Assembly: GCA_001543385.1 (NCBI GenBank)
Contig: LPNH01000004.1
Coordinates: forward strand, 1-64,000
Direction: 5' to 3'
DNA: 64,000 bases
DNA from: Candidatus Hemicellulosilyticus sp. P3
GTDB taxonomy: Bacteria; Bacteroidota; Bacteroidia; Bacteroidales; P3
Positions 18,601-26,987 of the stretch are shown here, piece after piece (the stretch's first letter is position 1; every line of letters starts with the position of its first letter). The position numbers and the translations under genes are program-made. The notes under the pieces were generated by a model that saw only the letters and a list, made by a program, of their open reading frames with translations, ran no database searches and was not told the origin of the DNA.

Positions 18601-18758
18601 GTGGTGATAAAGCCCAGGGAGTCCGTGGACGTTTAGACGAAGCTCTCGGCATCCTCAACGCCATGGGCGTTGATCCGCACTACAACTTAGGTGGCGGCGA
18701 GACCACCGCCAAAGTCGGGCAATTCTTCAACAAGTGGGGCCTTGCCATGAATATGTAG
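15663..18758 (+). CDS. DUF2723 membrane glycosyltransferase (GT117, protein O-mannosyltransferase-like)
   Basis: A 1031-residue Bacteroidota-specific protein. The N-terminal half contains about a dozen hydrophobic helices and the DUF2723 signatures ATASWWDCGEYIATAFKLQV and HPPGAPSFQLIGR. These recall the acidic motif in the first periplasmic loop of GT-C transferases. After the last helices (about residue 620) comes a large soluble region with DNDTFPLWYAQEVEGTR and TPR-like helices near the C-terminus. The family is linked to protein O-glycosylation in Bacteroidota. Sugar and target are not readable here. Confidence 0.85.
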   Translation: MKQYHRINNIVGWLVCIAACTVYVLTAEATASWWDCGEYIATAFKLQVGHPPGAPSFQLIGRIFSMFSDPATAAHAVNIMSALCSGFTILFLFWGITLLGKHLLPDPQNPDVKNPRTWAVFAAGVVGALVYTFSDTFWFSAVEGEVYAMSSFFTSLVFWAILKWEEQSSDPRSLRWLLLIALLVGIAIGVHLLNLLTLPAIVYVVYFKKWPETTVKGFIYSGLISLVLLAVILWGVIPGIVNVDSAFDVFFVNKLHLPFNSGTVFFFTILALAIVWGLWITSAKKRNLPVVNASILAFLMLLVGYSTFFMLIIRSNTNTPLNENAPKDAVALRAYLGREQYGDTPLLKGQYYTAGNPVAVEEGYTKYVRGKDSRGRDCYIAAAHAQKYIYRANHTGLFPRMYSNDASRQHPKFYEYWAGKVRGDRKPSSAQNIKYFHGYQMGWMYWRYFMWNFAGRQNDIQGHYFNDNGTRDYLSGNWICGIKAIDEARLGPQDNLPGHLRDNKARNVYYLLPLLLGLAGLVYHIRRHSKDAFIVFIMFVMTGIAIAIYLNMPPRQPRERDYAFVGSFCFFAIWVGLGVMALADWLTALFKNEKLYRFLMPAVFVLCMGVPLLMAAQNWDDHDRSDKYAARDFANNYLRSVNRNGILITFGDNDTFPLWYAQEVEGTRTDVRILNYTLSGMHWYVEQLYNKLYDSDPLPFTLPKEFYGLGKDVVYIMDRSADYLEVTEVLALMRDHPERFTQSYVDGTVTILPTKRFKITVDIPELVRRGVIPADKAGDIDPVIRFEINSGNLMRHQLMILDILGTNRFMRDINIMNPSYIKEVYPLVDRYCIQDGMNYKLLPYMPTVVDHAAQTVTLQQFTDRTFDYFLHGTDGVPLQWGNLNSDIYVDPVSLNMGNVQRQTFTMAALQLLQAGDTARARQMLDSADHFFPKHNFVRDKYCLSSIDTYFRAFGRDRAMQMWDDIYDHYTEEVVYLLQFRGDKAQGVRGRLDEALGILNAMGVDPHYNLGGGETTAKVGQFFNKWGLAMNM

Positions 18759-18779
18759 TGTTGCTATTATGATGTCACT

Positions 18780-19022
18780 ATGAACGACAAACACCCCAAG
18801 AAGAAAAAAATGAGCATCTCTCTCTCCGAGCAGGAGCGGGAGATGCTTTCACTCTATGCCGCTGAGATGGGGGTCAGCCGACCTGTAGCCTTGCGCCGCA
18901 TCGTCAAACGACAGTTGAACGACTATATGCACAACAAAGGCACCGCCATCCCTCCTAACCAGCTCGACATCTTCGACTCTGTCCAAATTGATATATTCAA
19001 CAACACCTCCAAAACGACATGA
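18780..19022 (+). CDS. Small ribbon-helix-helix-like protein
   Basis: An 80-residue protein. A lysine-rich N-terminus is followed by KMSISLSEQEREMLSLYA and VSRPVALRRIVKRQL, the strand-helix-helix pattern of MetJ/Arc-type DNA-binding proteins. The C-terminal 25 residues look disordered. Its stop overlaps the atpB start (ATGA), so the two are translated together. A local regulatory role is inference only. Confidence 0.7.
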   Translation: MNDKHPKKKKMSISLSEQEREMLSLYAAEMGVSRPVALRRIVKRQLNDYMHNKGTAIPPNQLDIFDSVQIDIFNNTSKTT

Positions 19023-20110
19023 GAAACCGCAATCATATACTTCTGTGCTTCCTGTTGTTACTTGCAACACCCCTGTCGTCGCATGCCGCCGGTGAGTTCA
19101 ATGCCGGCGACGTCATCATCGGCCATGTCACCGACGCCCATTCCTGGCACCTGTTTGACTATGTTGACAGACAGGGACAGGAACATGCCGTAGCCGTTCC
19201 GTTGCCCGTCATCCTTATTCACGACGGACATCTGACCTGTTTCTCCTCGTCGCGGTTCCGTCATGGTCATGCCGACTACAAAGGCTTCCGCCTTGTCGGT
19301 GGTGGCATCGAGAAAGAGGAGATAGTCTGTGTCTCCGCCGATGGCCGTGTCCGCACCGACGCCTCGGGCGCTGTTGTCAAGCCGCTTGACCTCTCCGTCA
19401 CCAAGACTTCCGCCGCCATCATGATAACGGTGCTCTTCCTTGTCGTCATCGTCTTTGCGGTGCGGCACGGCTACAAAAAACGTGGCACGGCGGCACCCCG
19501 CGGCCTGCAATCGCTTGTCGAAATGCTTGTGGTTTTTGTGCGCGACAGCATCGTCCGGCCCATGATAGGGGAGCGACACTACGAGCGCTACCTGCCTTAC
19601 ATGCTCACCCTTTTCTTCTTCATCTTCCTTAGCAACATCTTGGGTCTGATACCTTTCTTCCCCGCAGGTGCCAATATCACCGGCAATATTGCCGTCACCG
19701 CAATCCTGGCCCTCATCACATTTTTCATCACCAACATCAGCGGCAATAAACACTATTGGGTTGACATCTTCAACACACCTGGGGTGCCGGCATGGCTTAA
19801 AATCTTTCCCTTGATGCCCGTTGTCGAGCTGGTCGGCGTCTTCACCAAGCCCATTGTGCTCATGGTCCGTCTTTTTGCCAACATGACCGCCGGCCATATT
19901 GTCATCCTGGGCTTTGTAGTCATCATCTTCATTCTGAGCAACCTTTTCGGCACCTATGTCGGCGGCGCGGTCAGTGTTGTGTCCGTGCTCTTCAGTGTCT
20001 TTATCAGCTTGCTCGAGTGCCTGGTGGCCTACATTCAGGCATTCGTTTTCACCATGCTCTCATCCCTCTACATCGGCATGGCCGTCGCCGAACCACAGCA
20101 CAGCCGATAG
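19019..20110 (+). CDS. atpB: F0F1 ATP synthase subunit a
   Basis: A 363-residue AtpB of the Bacteroidota type, with a cleavable leader (LLCFLLLLATPLSSHAA) and an added periplasmic domain of roughly 100 residues before the canonical helices. The essential arginine is in LMVRLFANMTAGHIVI. The final helix carries ECLVAYIQAFVFTMLSSLYI, and FFIFLSNILGLIPFFPAGANITGN is the usual helix-loop region. It forms the proton half-channels next to the c-ring. No atpE, atpF, atpH or atpA follows; the next gene is pgk, so atpB is separated from the rest of the operon. Confidence 0.93.
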   Translation: MRNRNHILLCFLLLLATPLSSHAAGEFNAGDVIIGHVTDAHSWHLFDYVDRQGQEHAVAVPLPVILIHDGHLTCFSSSRFRHGHADYKGFRLVGGGIEKEEIVCVSADGRVRTDASGAVVKPLDLSVTKTSAAIMITVLFLVVIVFAVRHGYKKRGTAAPRGLQSLVEMLVVFVRDSIVRPMIGERHYERYLPYMLTLFFFIFLSNILGLIPFFPAGANITGNIAVTAILALITFFITNISGNKHYWVDIFNTPGVPAWLKIFPLMPVVELVGVFTKPIVLMVRLFANMTAGHIVILGFVVIIFILSNLFGTYVGGAVSVVSVLFSVFISLLECLVAYIQAFVFTMLSSLYIGMAVAEPQHSR

Positions 20111-20176
20111 CTGTTTCAGCCCATCTGTGAATACATCCCGATACAACCGATAAACCGATTAAAAAAATATCACAAC

Positions 20177-21373
20177 ATGAAAAGCATTAAGGATATCAAT
20201 TTTGCAGGTCGCAAAGTCTTGTTGCGTGTGGACTTCAATGTCCCGATGGATGCAGAAAAACATATTACGGACGACACCCGCATCCGCGAGTCCATGCCCA
20301 CAATCCAGAAGTTGCTTGCCGACGGCGCCGCCGTCATCATCATGGCGCACTTCGGCCGTCCCAAGAAAGGCGGTTTTGAACCTGAGCTGTCGCTGCTGCC
20401 CGTAGCTAAATACCTCGAGACTCTTGTCGGAAGGCCGGTCAAGTTCACCCAATCCCTTCTTGGCAGCGGAGAAGCCGAGCAGATGGCGCAGAACCTCAAG
20501 AGCGGAGAAGTGATGCTGCTCGAAAACATCCGTTTCTATCCCGAAGAGAGCAGGGGCGATGTCATCTTTGCCGAGCGGCTCTCCAAACTGGGCGACTGCT
20601 ACATCAACGACGCCTTTGGCGCCGCCCATCGCGAACATTGCTCGACCGCTGTCATTGCACGTTTCTTTCCCAACGACAAATATTTCGGTTTCCTGATGGA
20701 AAACGAGGTGCGCAACTTGGAAAAACTCATGCACGACGCGCCGCGCCCCTTCACCGCCATCATCGGCGGCAGCAAAGTCAGCTCGAAAATCGGCATCCTC
20801 GAAAACCTGCTCGACAAAGTCGACAACATGATCATCATCGGCGGCATGCGTTACACCTTCACCAAAGCCCTTGGCGGCAAGATAGGCAACAGCATCTGCG
20901 AAGACGACAAACTTGACCTCGCCCGCGAGCTCATGCGCCGCATGGACGAACAAGGAGTGAAATACTACCTGCCTGTCGACAGCGTCATCGGCGACAAATT
21001 CGCCAACGACGCCAACACGCAGACTGTCCCATCCGGCGAGGTCCCCGACGGATGGGAGAGCATGGACTGCGGCCCTGAGAGCTGCCAGGCCATCCGTGAC
21101 ATCATCATGGCCTCCAAGACCATCCTCTGGAACGGCCCTGCCGGTGTCTTTGAACTCGAGACCTTTGCCAAAGGCACCAACCACATCGCCCAGAGCGTTG
21201 CCGACGCATGTAAGCAAGGTTGTTTTGCCGCTGTAGGCGGCGGCGACTCCGTGGCTGCCGTCAAGCAGATGGGCCTTGCCAACCGGATGAGCTACGTCTC
21301 CACCGGCGGCGGCGCCATGCTCGAGTACCTCGAAGGCAAAGTCCTCCCCGGCATCAAAGCCATCCAGGACTGA
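20177..21373 (+). CDS. pgk: Phosphoglycerate kinase
   Basis: A 398-residue two-domain kinase of lower glycolysis that makes ATP from 1,3-bisphosphoglycerate. The N-terminal substrate site shows KVLLRVDFNVPMD and IIMAHFGRPK. FGAAHREHCSTA is the domain-1 basic patch. IIGGSKVSSKIGILENLLDKVD and the C-terminal AVGGGDSVAAVKQMG and YVSTGGGAMLEYLEG are the nucleotide-binding motifs. Length is standard. A strong intrinsic terminator follows within 15 bases of the stop. Confidence 0.97.
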   Translation: MKSIKDINFAGRKVLLRVDFNVPMDAEKHITDDTRIRESMPTIQKLLADGAAVIIMAHFGRPKKGGFEPELSLLPVAKYLETLVGRPVKFTQSLLGSGEAEQMAQNLKSGEVMLLENIRFYPEESRGDVIFAERLSKLGDCYINDAFGAAHREHCSTAVIARFFPNDKYFGFLMENEVRNLEKLMHDAPRPFTAIIGGSKVSSKIGILENLLDKVDNMIIIGGMRYTFTKALGGKIGNSICEDDKLDLARELMRRMDEQGVKYYLPVDSVIGDKFANDANTQTVPSGEVPDGWESMDCGPESCQAIRDIIMASKTILWNGPAGVFELETFAKGTNHIAQSVADACKQGCFAAVGGGDSVAAVKQMGLANRMSYVSTGGGAMLEYLEGKVLPGIKAIQD

Positions 21374-21386
21374 GACATCATACGGG

Positions 21387-21423
21387 AAGGTGCGGCAGGA
21401 CGTTTCTTGCCGCACCTTTTTTT
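21387..21423 (+). terminator. Rho-independent terminator after pgk
   Basis: A perfect 11-bp stem (AAGGTGCGGCA at 21387-21397 with TGCCGCACCTT at 21408-21418), a 10-nt loop and a T-run to 21423. Confidence 0.9.
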
Positions 21424-21479
21424 AGACATCAGAAGACAACTGAATCATTCATCTGATTGTCCGTTAATATGCAACAATT

Positions 21480-23288
21480 ATGAGCGACGCGACGGGTAGG
21501 CCGGTGGATTATCTGCCCATAACCTTGGACGAGGTGAAGCGTTTGGGATGGACGCAGGTCGACGTGGTCATCGTAAGCGGCGACGCCTATGTCGACCATC
21601 CGTCTTTCGGCACGGCCGTCATAGGTCGGGTGCTGGAGCGGGCCGGATTCAGGGTGGCCGTCATTCCCCAGCCCAATTGGCGTGACGATTTGCGCGATTT
21701 CCGCAAGTTCGGTGCTCCACGGCTGTTTTTCGGTGTCACCGGCGGGGTGATGGATTCCATGGTCAACCACTACACTGCCGCGCGTCGCTTGCGCCACGAC
21801 GATGCCTACACCCCCGGCGGCGTCGCCGGCTTTCGTCCGGATTATGCTGTCTATGTCTACAGCCGAATCCTCAAACGCCTCTATCCCGACACCCCTGTTA
21901 TTATCGGAGGCGTGGAGGCTTCCATGCGCAGGCTGACCCATTACGACTATTGGAGCGATCGGCTCAAGCCGCCCATATTGGCCGAATGCCCGGCCGATTT
22001 GCTGGCCTATGGCATGGCCGAGCAGACCATGGTCAAGATTGCCGAGTTGCTGGATGGCGGCGCACAGCTGGCCGAACTGTACGATTTGCCCCAAGTAGCC
22101 TATCGTGTCGCGAAGCCGGTGATGCATATTCCGTTTCTACAGTTGCACAGCTATGCCGAATGCTGTCAGTCGAAACGGGACCAGGCGGAAAATTTTCATA
22201 TCATCGAACGCGAAAGCAACCGCATGCATCCCTCCGCATTGATTCAAGAGTACGACGCCGCCACAGGAATGGCGGTTGTGGTCAACCCGCCCGAGCCGCC
22301 TATGAGCGAGGCGGAGATGGATGCCTCGTTTGACTTGCCGTACACACGTATGCCGCACCCCAAGTACCGTCGTCGCGGCACGGTGCCGGCCTACGAAATG
22401 ATCAAACATTCCGTCACCAGCCACCGCGGATGTTTCGGCGGCTGCTCTTTTTGCACCATATCGGCCCATCAGGGTAAGTTTGTAGCCTCGCGCAGCACCG
22501 AATCCATTGTGCGCGAGGTGGCTCAGCTTACTGCCATGGAGGACTTCCACGGCACTGTCACCGATTTGGGCGGCCCCTCCGCCAATATGTACGGTATGCA
22601 TGGCCGTGATTTGCGTCGTTGCGCCAAGTGCAGCCGTTACAGTTGCATCCATCCCAGCCATTGTGACAACCTGCTTACCGACCACGGGCCGCTGCTCGAC
22701 CTCTACCGCCGCGTGCGGCAGATGCCCGGTGTGCGGCATCTTTACATCGGCAGCGGCATACGCTGCGACCTTTTCACCGAGTCCAACCGCGGGTGGCAAT
22801 ATTTTGACGAAGTGGTGCTGCACCATGTCAGCGGCAGGCTGAAAGTGGCGCCCGAACACACAGAGCCATCCGTGCTGCGTCAAATGCGTAAACCGGCTTT
22901 TGACGGATTTGTGGCCGCCAAACATCATTTCGACGAGTTGTGCCGCAAGGCCGGTGTACGCTATCAGCTCATCCCGTACTTCATCTCATCGCATCCTGGA
23001 TGCCGCCTTTCCGACATGGCTCAACTGGCGGTCACGATGAAGCGCATGGGCTATCGGCTGGAGCAGGTGCAGGACTTTACCCCCACACCCATGACACGTT
23101 CCACCGAGATGTATTACACCGGCATTGACCCCGACACCATGGAACCGGTCTATGTGGCCGCCCGCCCCGACGAGAAACAGCAGCAGCGCATGCTGTTCTT
23201 CTACTACAGGCGCGAACTTAAACCGCAGATAAAGCAGTTATTGCATAAAAACCGACTGGATAAATTTATCCCGCAACTCGGTGTGTAG
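21480..23288 (+). CDS. ygiQ: YgiQ family radical SAM protein
   Basis: A 602-residue protein. The N-terminal domain (about 1-290) contains DVVIVSGDAYVDHPSFGTA and GGVEASMRRLTHYDYW, which are hallmarks of the YgiQ family. The radical SAM core has the 4Fe-4S motif HRGCFGGCSFCT near residue 318, followed by LGGPSANMYG and GRLKVAPEHTEP. The C-terminus retains YRRELKPQIKQLL. The family is conserved in many bacteria but its substrate is unknown. Confidence 0.93.
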   Translation: MSDATGRPVDYLPITLDEVKRLGWTQVDVVIVSGDAYVDHPSFGTAVIGRVLERAGFRVAVIPQPNWRDDLRDFRKFGAPRLFFGVTGGVMDSMVNHYTAARRLRHDDAYTPGGVAGFRPDYAVYVYSRILKRLYPDTPVIIGGVEASMRRLTHYDYWSDRLKPPILAECPADLLAYGMAEQTMVKIAELLDGGAQLAELYDLPQVAYRVAKPVMHIPFLQLHSYAECCQSKRDQAENFHIIERESNRMHPSALIQEYDAATGMAVVVNPPEPPMSEAEMDASFDLPYTRMPHPKYRRRGTVPAYEMIKHSVTSHRGCFGGCSFCTISAHQGKFVASRSTESIVREVAQLTAMEDFHGTVTDLGGPSANMYGMHGRDLRRCAKCSRYSCIHPSHCDNLLTDHGPLLDLYRRVRQMPGVRHLYIGSGIRCDLFTESNRGWQYFDEVVLHHVSGRLKVAPEHTEPSVLRQMRKPAFDGFVAAKHHFDELCRKAGVRYQLIPYFISSHPGCRLSDMAQLAVTMKRMGYRLEQVQDFTPTPMTRSTEMYYTGIDPDTMEPVYVAARPDEKQQQRMLFFYYRRELKPQIKQLLHKNRLDKFIPQLGV

Positions 23289-23346
23289 GCCGTTCAATAC
23301 TTCAGTCCTGAAGCCGAACCGTAAAACATAAAACCCCCGACCCCTC

Positions 23347-23859
23347 ATGTCTCTCGCCGTCTTTTCCGTCCGTTTGCTGCTGGCCTTGCTGTGCGGCATA
23401 CTTATCGGCTTGGAACGCCAGCTGCGCCAGCGCAGCGCCGGCCTCACCACCAACAGCCTCGTCGCCGTCGGCGCATGCATCTTCATCCTCATCTCCGAAA
23501 CCGTTATTGCCAATGCGGTCGCTGCCGGTGGCCTGGTCAATAACGACAACCTTCGTGTATTGGCCCAGATTGTCACCGGTATCGGTTTTTTGGGCGCCGG
23601 TGTCATACTGCGCGACGGATTCACCATCCATGGCCTCAACTCCGCAGCCACACTCTGGTGTTCTGCCGCCATGGGCTCGATGTGCGGCTACGGCCTCTGG
23701 CGCGAGGCCATTGTCGCGGTCTGCGTTATTCTCTTCATCAACTGGATACTCAAAATTGTCGAACACGCTATTGAGAATCATTCCAAAGACGACCCCTTTG
23801 CCGATCCGTATGAGAAAAAAAAGGATAGGGGAGGGCATGATGCGCCGAATCTTGAATAG
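23347..23859 (+). CDS. MgtC/SapB family membrane protein
   Basis: A 170-residue membrane protein with four to five helices. It opens with LLLALLCGILIGLERQLRQRSAGLTTNSLVAVGACIF, carrying the conserved GLERQ and the arginine-rich turn. IGFLGAGVILRDGFTIHGLNSAATLWCSAAMG is the second conserved region. MgtC proteins are linked to magnesium limitation and F-ATPase inhibition in Salmonella, but short MgtC/SapB proteins are not characterised. The C-terminal 30 residues are charged and probably cytoplasmic. Confidence 0.9.
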   Translation: MSLAVFSVRLLLALLCGILIGLERQLRQRSAGLTTNSLVAVGACIFILISETVIANAVAAGGLVNNDNLRVLAQIVTGIGFLGAGVILRDGFTIHGLNSAATLWCSAAMGSMCGYGLWREAIVAVCVILFINWILKIVEHAIENHSKDDPFADPYEKKKDRGGHDAPNLE

Positions 23860-24017
23860 CCTATATAACCGTTTGGAATAGAAAGTTTTTACGCGGTGAC
23901 AAACAGTCGGTGTTGATAAGTATGAAATCTTTTGACACCCAGCCCCGTTTATTTGTATTATTTTAGCATCCGATTTGGTCGCCCGACGGCATCGGCAGTG
24001 TCTCTACATTTGTATGC

Positions 24018-24195
24018 ACACCAGGTGCTTAGGGCGTTAAAAGGGAATCAGGTGTAAATCCTGGACAGTCCCGCTGCTGTGAGCTTGAACTCCCATCGCA
24101 GCTCCGAAATCATGACCACTGTGCCGCGTCATAGCGGCATGGGAAGGTTGGAGCGGCGACAAGCAAGTCAGAAGACCTGCCGGATCATCTGTTGA
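24018..24195 (+). promoter_or_regulatory. Cobalamin (adenosylcobalamin) riboswitch
   Basis: The segment holds the conserved cobalamin aptamer core. AGGGAATCAGGTG and TAAATCCTGGACAGTCCCGC give the receptor core, CTGCTGTGAG is the junction, GGGAAGG follows a GCCGC/GCGGC hairpin, and CAAGTCAGAAGACCTGCC forms the B12 box near 24164-24182. It precedes nrdD by about 160 nt. A ligand-bound aptamer normally shuts off the downstream gene. Thus B12 is expected to repress the class III reductase, which itself does not use B12. Confidence 0.92.
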
Positions 24196-24354
24196 CGCTT
24201 TCGAGGAAAAGGCGGATAAACAGGGGCTTCTGTTGCCTGCTTTTCGCATTCCTTTTGTGTCAACCACGATTGTGCCGCTGTGCCGGGCCTGTCTTCGGTG
24301 CGCTGTACAAAACCATTGTAGAAAAGAACAATAAAACAAAATATCAGATATATT

Positions 24355-26445
24355 ATGGACAACGTACCATTCAGCATCACCAAACGCGATGGGCAGCAGG
24401 TGCCTTTTTCGTTAGACAAAATCATGAATGCCATCGTCAAGGCATTCCAGTCGGTTGGCGAGCCTGTCGATTTGTCAAACATCAGCCGAATCATCTCCCG
24501 TCTCGACATCCACGACGGCATCATCGTCGAGGACATCCAGAACCAGGTGGAGGAGGCCTTGATGCGCGAAGGCCACTATCGTGTGGCCAAGTCGTTCATG
24601 CTCTATCGGCAGAAACATTTCGAAGACCGTGAGACGCTTGAAAAACTCAATTTTCTTGTCGAATACTGCAAAGCGTCCAACGCTGCCACAGGCAGCAAAT
24701 ACGACGCTAATGCCAATGTGGAGCACAAAAACATCGCCACATTGATCGGCGAACTGCCCAAGTCGAGCTTCATCCGTCTCAACAGACGTCTGCTTACCGA
24801 CCGCATCAAAAAACTCTACGGCAAGGAACTCGCCGACCGCTATATGCACCTGCTCACACACCACTTTATCTATAAAAACGACGAGACATCTCTGGCCAAC
24901 TACTGCGCCAGTATCACCATGTACCCATGGCTTATCGGCGGCACCGCCTCTATTGGCGGCAACAGCAAGGCCCCCACTAACCTCAAAAGTTTTTGCGGTG
25001 GCTTTGTCAACATGGTGTTCATGGTGTCAAGCATGCTCAGTGGCGCCTGCGCCACCCCCGAGTTCCTGATTTACCTCAACTATTTTATCGGCTTGGAGTA
25101 TGGTGCCGATTATTGGCAACACACCGACCGTGTGGTCGACCTGTCGGTCAAACAGCGCAATATTGACAAGGTGATCACCGATTGTTTCGAACAGATTGTC
25201 TACACGCTGAACCAGCCTACCGGAGCCCGTAACTACCAGGCTGTCTTCTGGAATATTGCCTATTACGACCGTTATTATTTCGACAGCCTCTTCGGCGACT
25301 TCCGTTTTCCCGACGGCAGCGCCCCCGACTGGGACAGTTTGTCGTGGCTGCAGAAGCGTTTTATGACTTGGTTCAGCATGGAGCGTACACGCTCTGTGCT
25401 CACATTCCCTGTCGAGACCATGGCGTTGCTGTCGCAAGACGGCGAATGCCGCGATTCCGAATGGGCTGACTTTGCGGCACAGATGTACAGTGAGGGACAT
25501 TCATTTTTCACCTACCTGAGCGACAACGCCGACTCATTGTCAAGCTGTTGCCGCCTGCGCAACGAGATTACCGACAATGGGTTCAGCTATACATTGGGGG
25601 CAGGCGGGGTGTCCACAGGGTCGAAAAGTGTGCTCACCATTAACCTCAACCGCTGCATCCAGCAGGCCGTCAAAGAAGAAGTGTCCTATCTGGACTACCT
25701 GGCCGACATAGTGGATCTTTGCCACAAAGTGCAGATCGCCTACAACGAGAACCTAAAAGAGTTGCAGCAGCACGGCATGCTGCCGCTTTTCGATGCCGGA
25801 TATATCAATATCGGACGACAATACTTGACCATCGGCGTCAACGGCCTGGTCGAGGCGGCGGAATTCTTAGGGCTGCAAATCAACGACAACGACGACTACC
25901 GTCAGTTTGTACAGTCTGTGCTGAGTGTGATCGAACAGTACAACAAGCGTTACCGCTCCCGGGAACTGATGTTCAACTGCGAGATGATACCCGCCGAGAA
26001 TGTGGGCGTAAAACATGCCAAATGGGACCGTGAGGATGGCTATCTTGTGACACGTGACTGCTACAACAGCTATTTTTACCGTGTCGAAGACACCGCGCTC
26101 ACCATCCTCGATAAGTTCAAGTTGCATGGCGCCCCCTATATTGAGCATCTGACCGGTGGCAGCGCCCTGCATCTCAATCTCGACGAGCATCTCTCGCAGG
26201 AACAGTATCGCCAGTTGCTTCGTGTCGCTGCCAAAGAGGGCTGCAATTACTTCACATTCAACATTCCCAACACGGTGTGCAACGACTGTGGCCATATTGA
26301 CAAACGTTACCTGCACGAATGTCCCGAGTGTCATAGCCGCAATGTCGACTATCTGACCCGTATTATCGGCTACCTGAAACGGGTGAGCAATTTCTCTCAA
26401 CCCCGCCAGGAAGAAGCGCAGCGCCGTTATTATCACCATGCTTAA
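24355..26445 (+). CDS. nrdD: Anaerobic (class III) ribonucleoside-triphosphate reductase
   Basis: A 696-residue glycyl-radical enzyme that reduces ribonucleoside triphosphates to deoxy forms without oxygen. An ATP-cone (about 4-90) starts with FSITKRDGQQVPFSLDKI. The catalytic barrel contains the cysteine loop regions. Near the C-terminus a zinc site is built from CNDCG and CPECHSRN. The radical glycine is G672 in RIIGYLKRVSNF. Eight-base overlap with nrdG shows coupling. The preceding cobalamin riboswitch implies a B12-dependent alternative elsewhere in the genome. Confidence 0.97.
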   Translation: MDNVPFSITKRDGQQVPFSLDKIMNAIVKAFQSVGEPVDLSNISRIISRLDIHDGIIVEDIQNQVEEALMREGHYRVAKSFMLYRQKHFEDRETLEKLNFLVEYCKASNAATGSKYDANANVEHKNIATLIGELPKSSFIRLNRRLLTDRIKKLYGKELADRYMHLLTHHFIYKNDETSLANYCASITMYPWLIGGTASIGGNSKAPTNLKSFCGGFVNMVFMVSSMLSGACATPEFLIYLNYFIGLEYGADYWQHTDRVVDLSVKQRNIDKVITDCFEQIVYTLNQPTGARNYQAVFWNIAYYDRYYFDSLFGDFRFPDGSAPDWDSLSWLQKRFMTWFSMERTRSVLTFPVETMALLSQDGECRDSEWADFAAQMYSEGHSFFTYLSDNADSLSSCCRLRNEITDNGFSYTLGAGGVSTGSKSVLTINLNRCIQQAVKEEVSYLDYLADIVDLCHKVQIAYNENLKELQQHGMLPLFDAGYINIGRQYLTIGVNGLVEAAEFLGLQINDNDDYRQFVQSVLSVIEQYNKRYRSRELMFNCEMIPAENVGVKHAKWDREDGYLVTRDCYNSYFYRVEDTALTILDKFKLHGAPYIEHLTGGSALHLNLDEHLSQEQYRQLLRVAAKEGCNYFTFNIPNTVCNDCGHIDKRYLHECPECHSRNVDYLTRIIGYLKRVSNFSQPRQEEAQRRYYHHA

Positions 26446-26920
26446 ATTTGTCGACAGCACGGTAGTGTTTCAAGAGATCCCGGACGAGACGACACTGGCC
26501 GTCAGTCTGAGCAACTGCCCCTGCCGCTGTCCGGGGTGCCACAGCCGCTATCTGTGGGACGATGTGGGCCGCCCGCTCGACAACGCCGCTCTCGACACCT
26601 TGATGGAACCCGGCAGGGGAGTGGTGAGTTGTATCTGTTTTATGGGTGGAGACGCCGATCCCGACGAGGTGCAGCGACTGGCACACCATGTTCGGCAGGT
26701 CTATCCCGCCGTGCATGTGGCTTGGTATAGCGGACGCACCTGCGTCGCTCCACAGGTGGACCGTTCGCTGTTCGACTACATCAAAGTGGGACCGTATATC
26801 GCCCATCTGGGCCCCCTGTCGTCGCCCCGGACCAACCAGCGCCTTTTCAAGCGCCAGCCCGACAATTCGTGGCAGGATATCACGTCACGATTCTGGAAAG
26901 AACGACATCAAGAGACTTGA
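26438..26920 (+). CDS. nrdG: Anaerobic ribonucleotide reductase activating protein
   Basis: A 160-residue radical SAM activase that installs the glycyl radical on NrdD. The iron-sulfur cysteines are C27, C31 and C34 in NCPCRCPGCHSRYLW (C-x3-C-x2-C), with an additional cysteine at 29. ICFMGGDADPDEV is the GGE-like SAM region. Length and position directly after nrdD are canonical. The last 20 residues carry SRFWKERH. Confidence 0.96.
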   Translation: MLKFVDSTVVFQEIPDETTLAVSLSNCPCRCPGCHSRYLWDDVGRPLDNAALDTLMEPGRGVVSCICFMGGDADPDEVQRLAHHVRQVYPAVHVAWYSGRTCVAPQVDRSLFDYIKVGPYIAHLGPLSSPRTNQRLFKRQPDNSWQDITSRFWKERHQET

Positions 26921-26928
26921 TCCATAAA

Positions 26929-26965
26929 CAAATCAGGGGCAAGATCATTTCCTGCCCCCGATTTG
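26929..26965. terminator. Terminator-like hairpin between convergent nrdG and hutH
   Basis: A 13-bp stem with one mismatch (CAAATCAGGGGCA at 26929-26941, TGCCCCCGATTTG at 26953-26965) lies in the gap between two convergent genes. Neither strand has a long T-run, but position and symmetry suggest it serves both. Confidence 0.6.
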
Positions 26966-26987
26966 ATAATATAGCCCTGTCAGGCTG

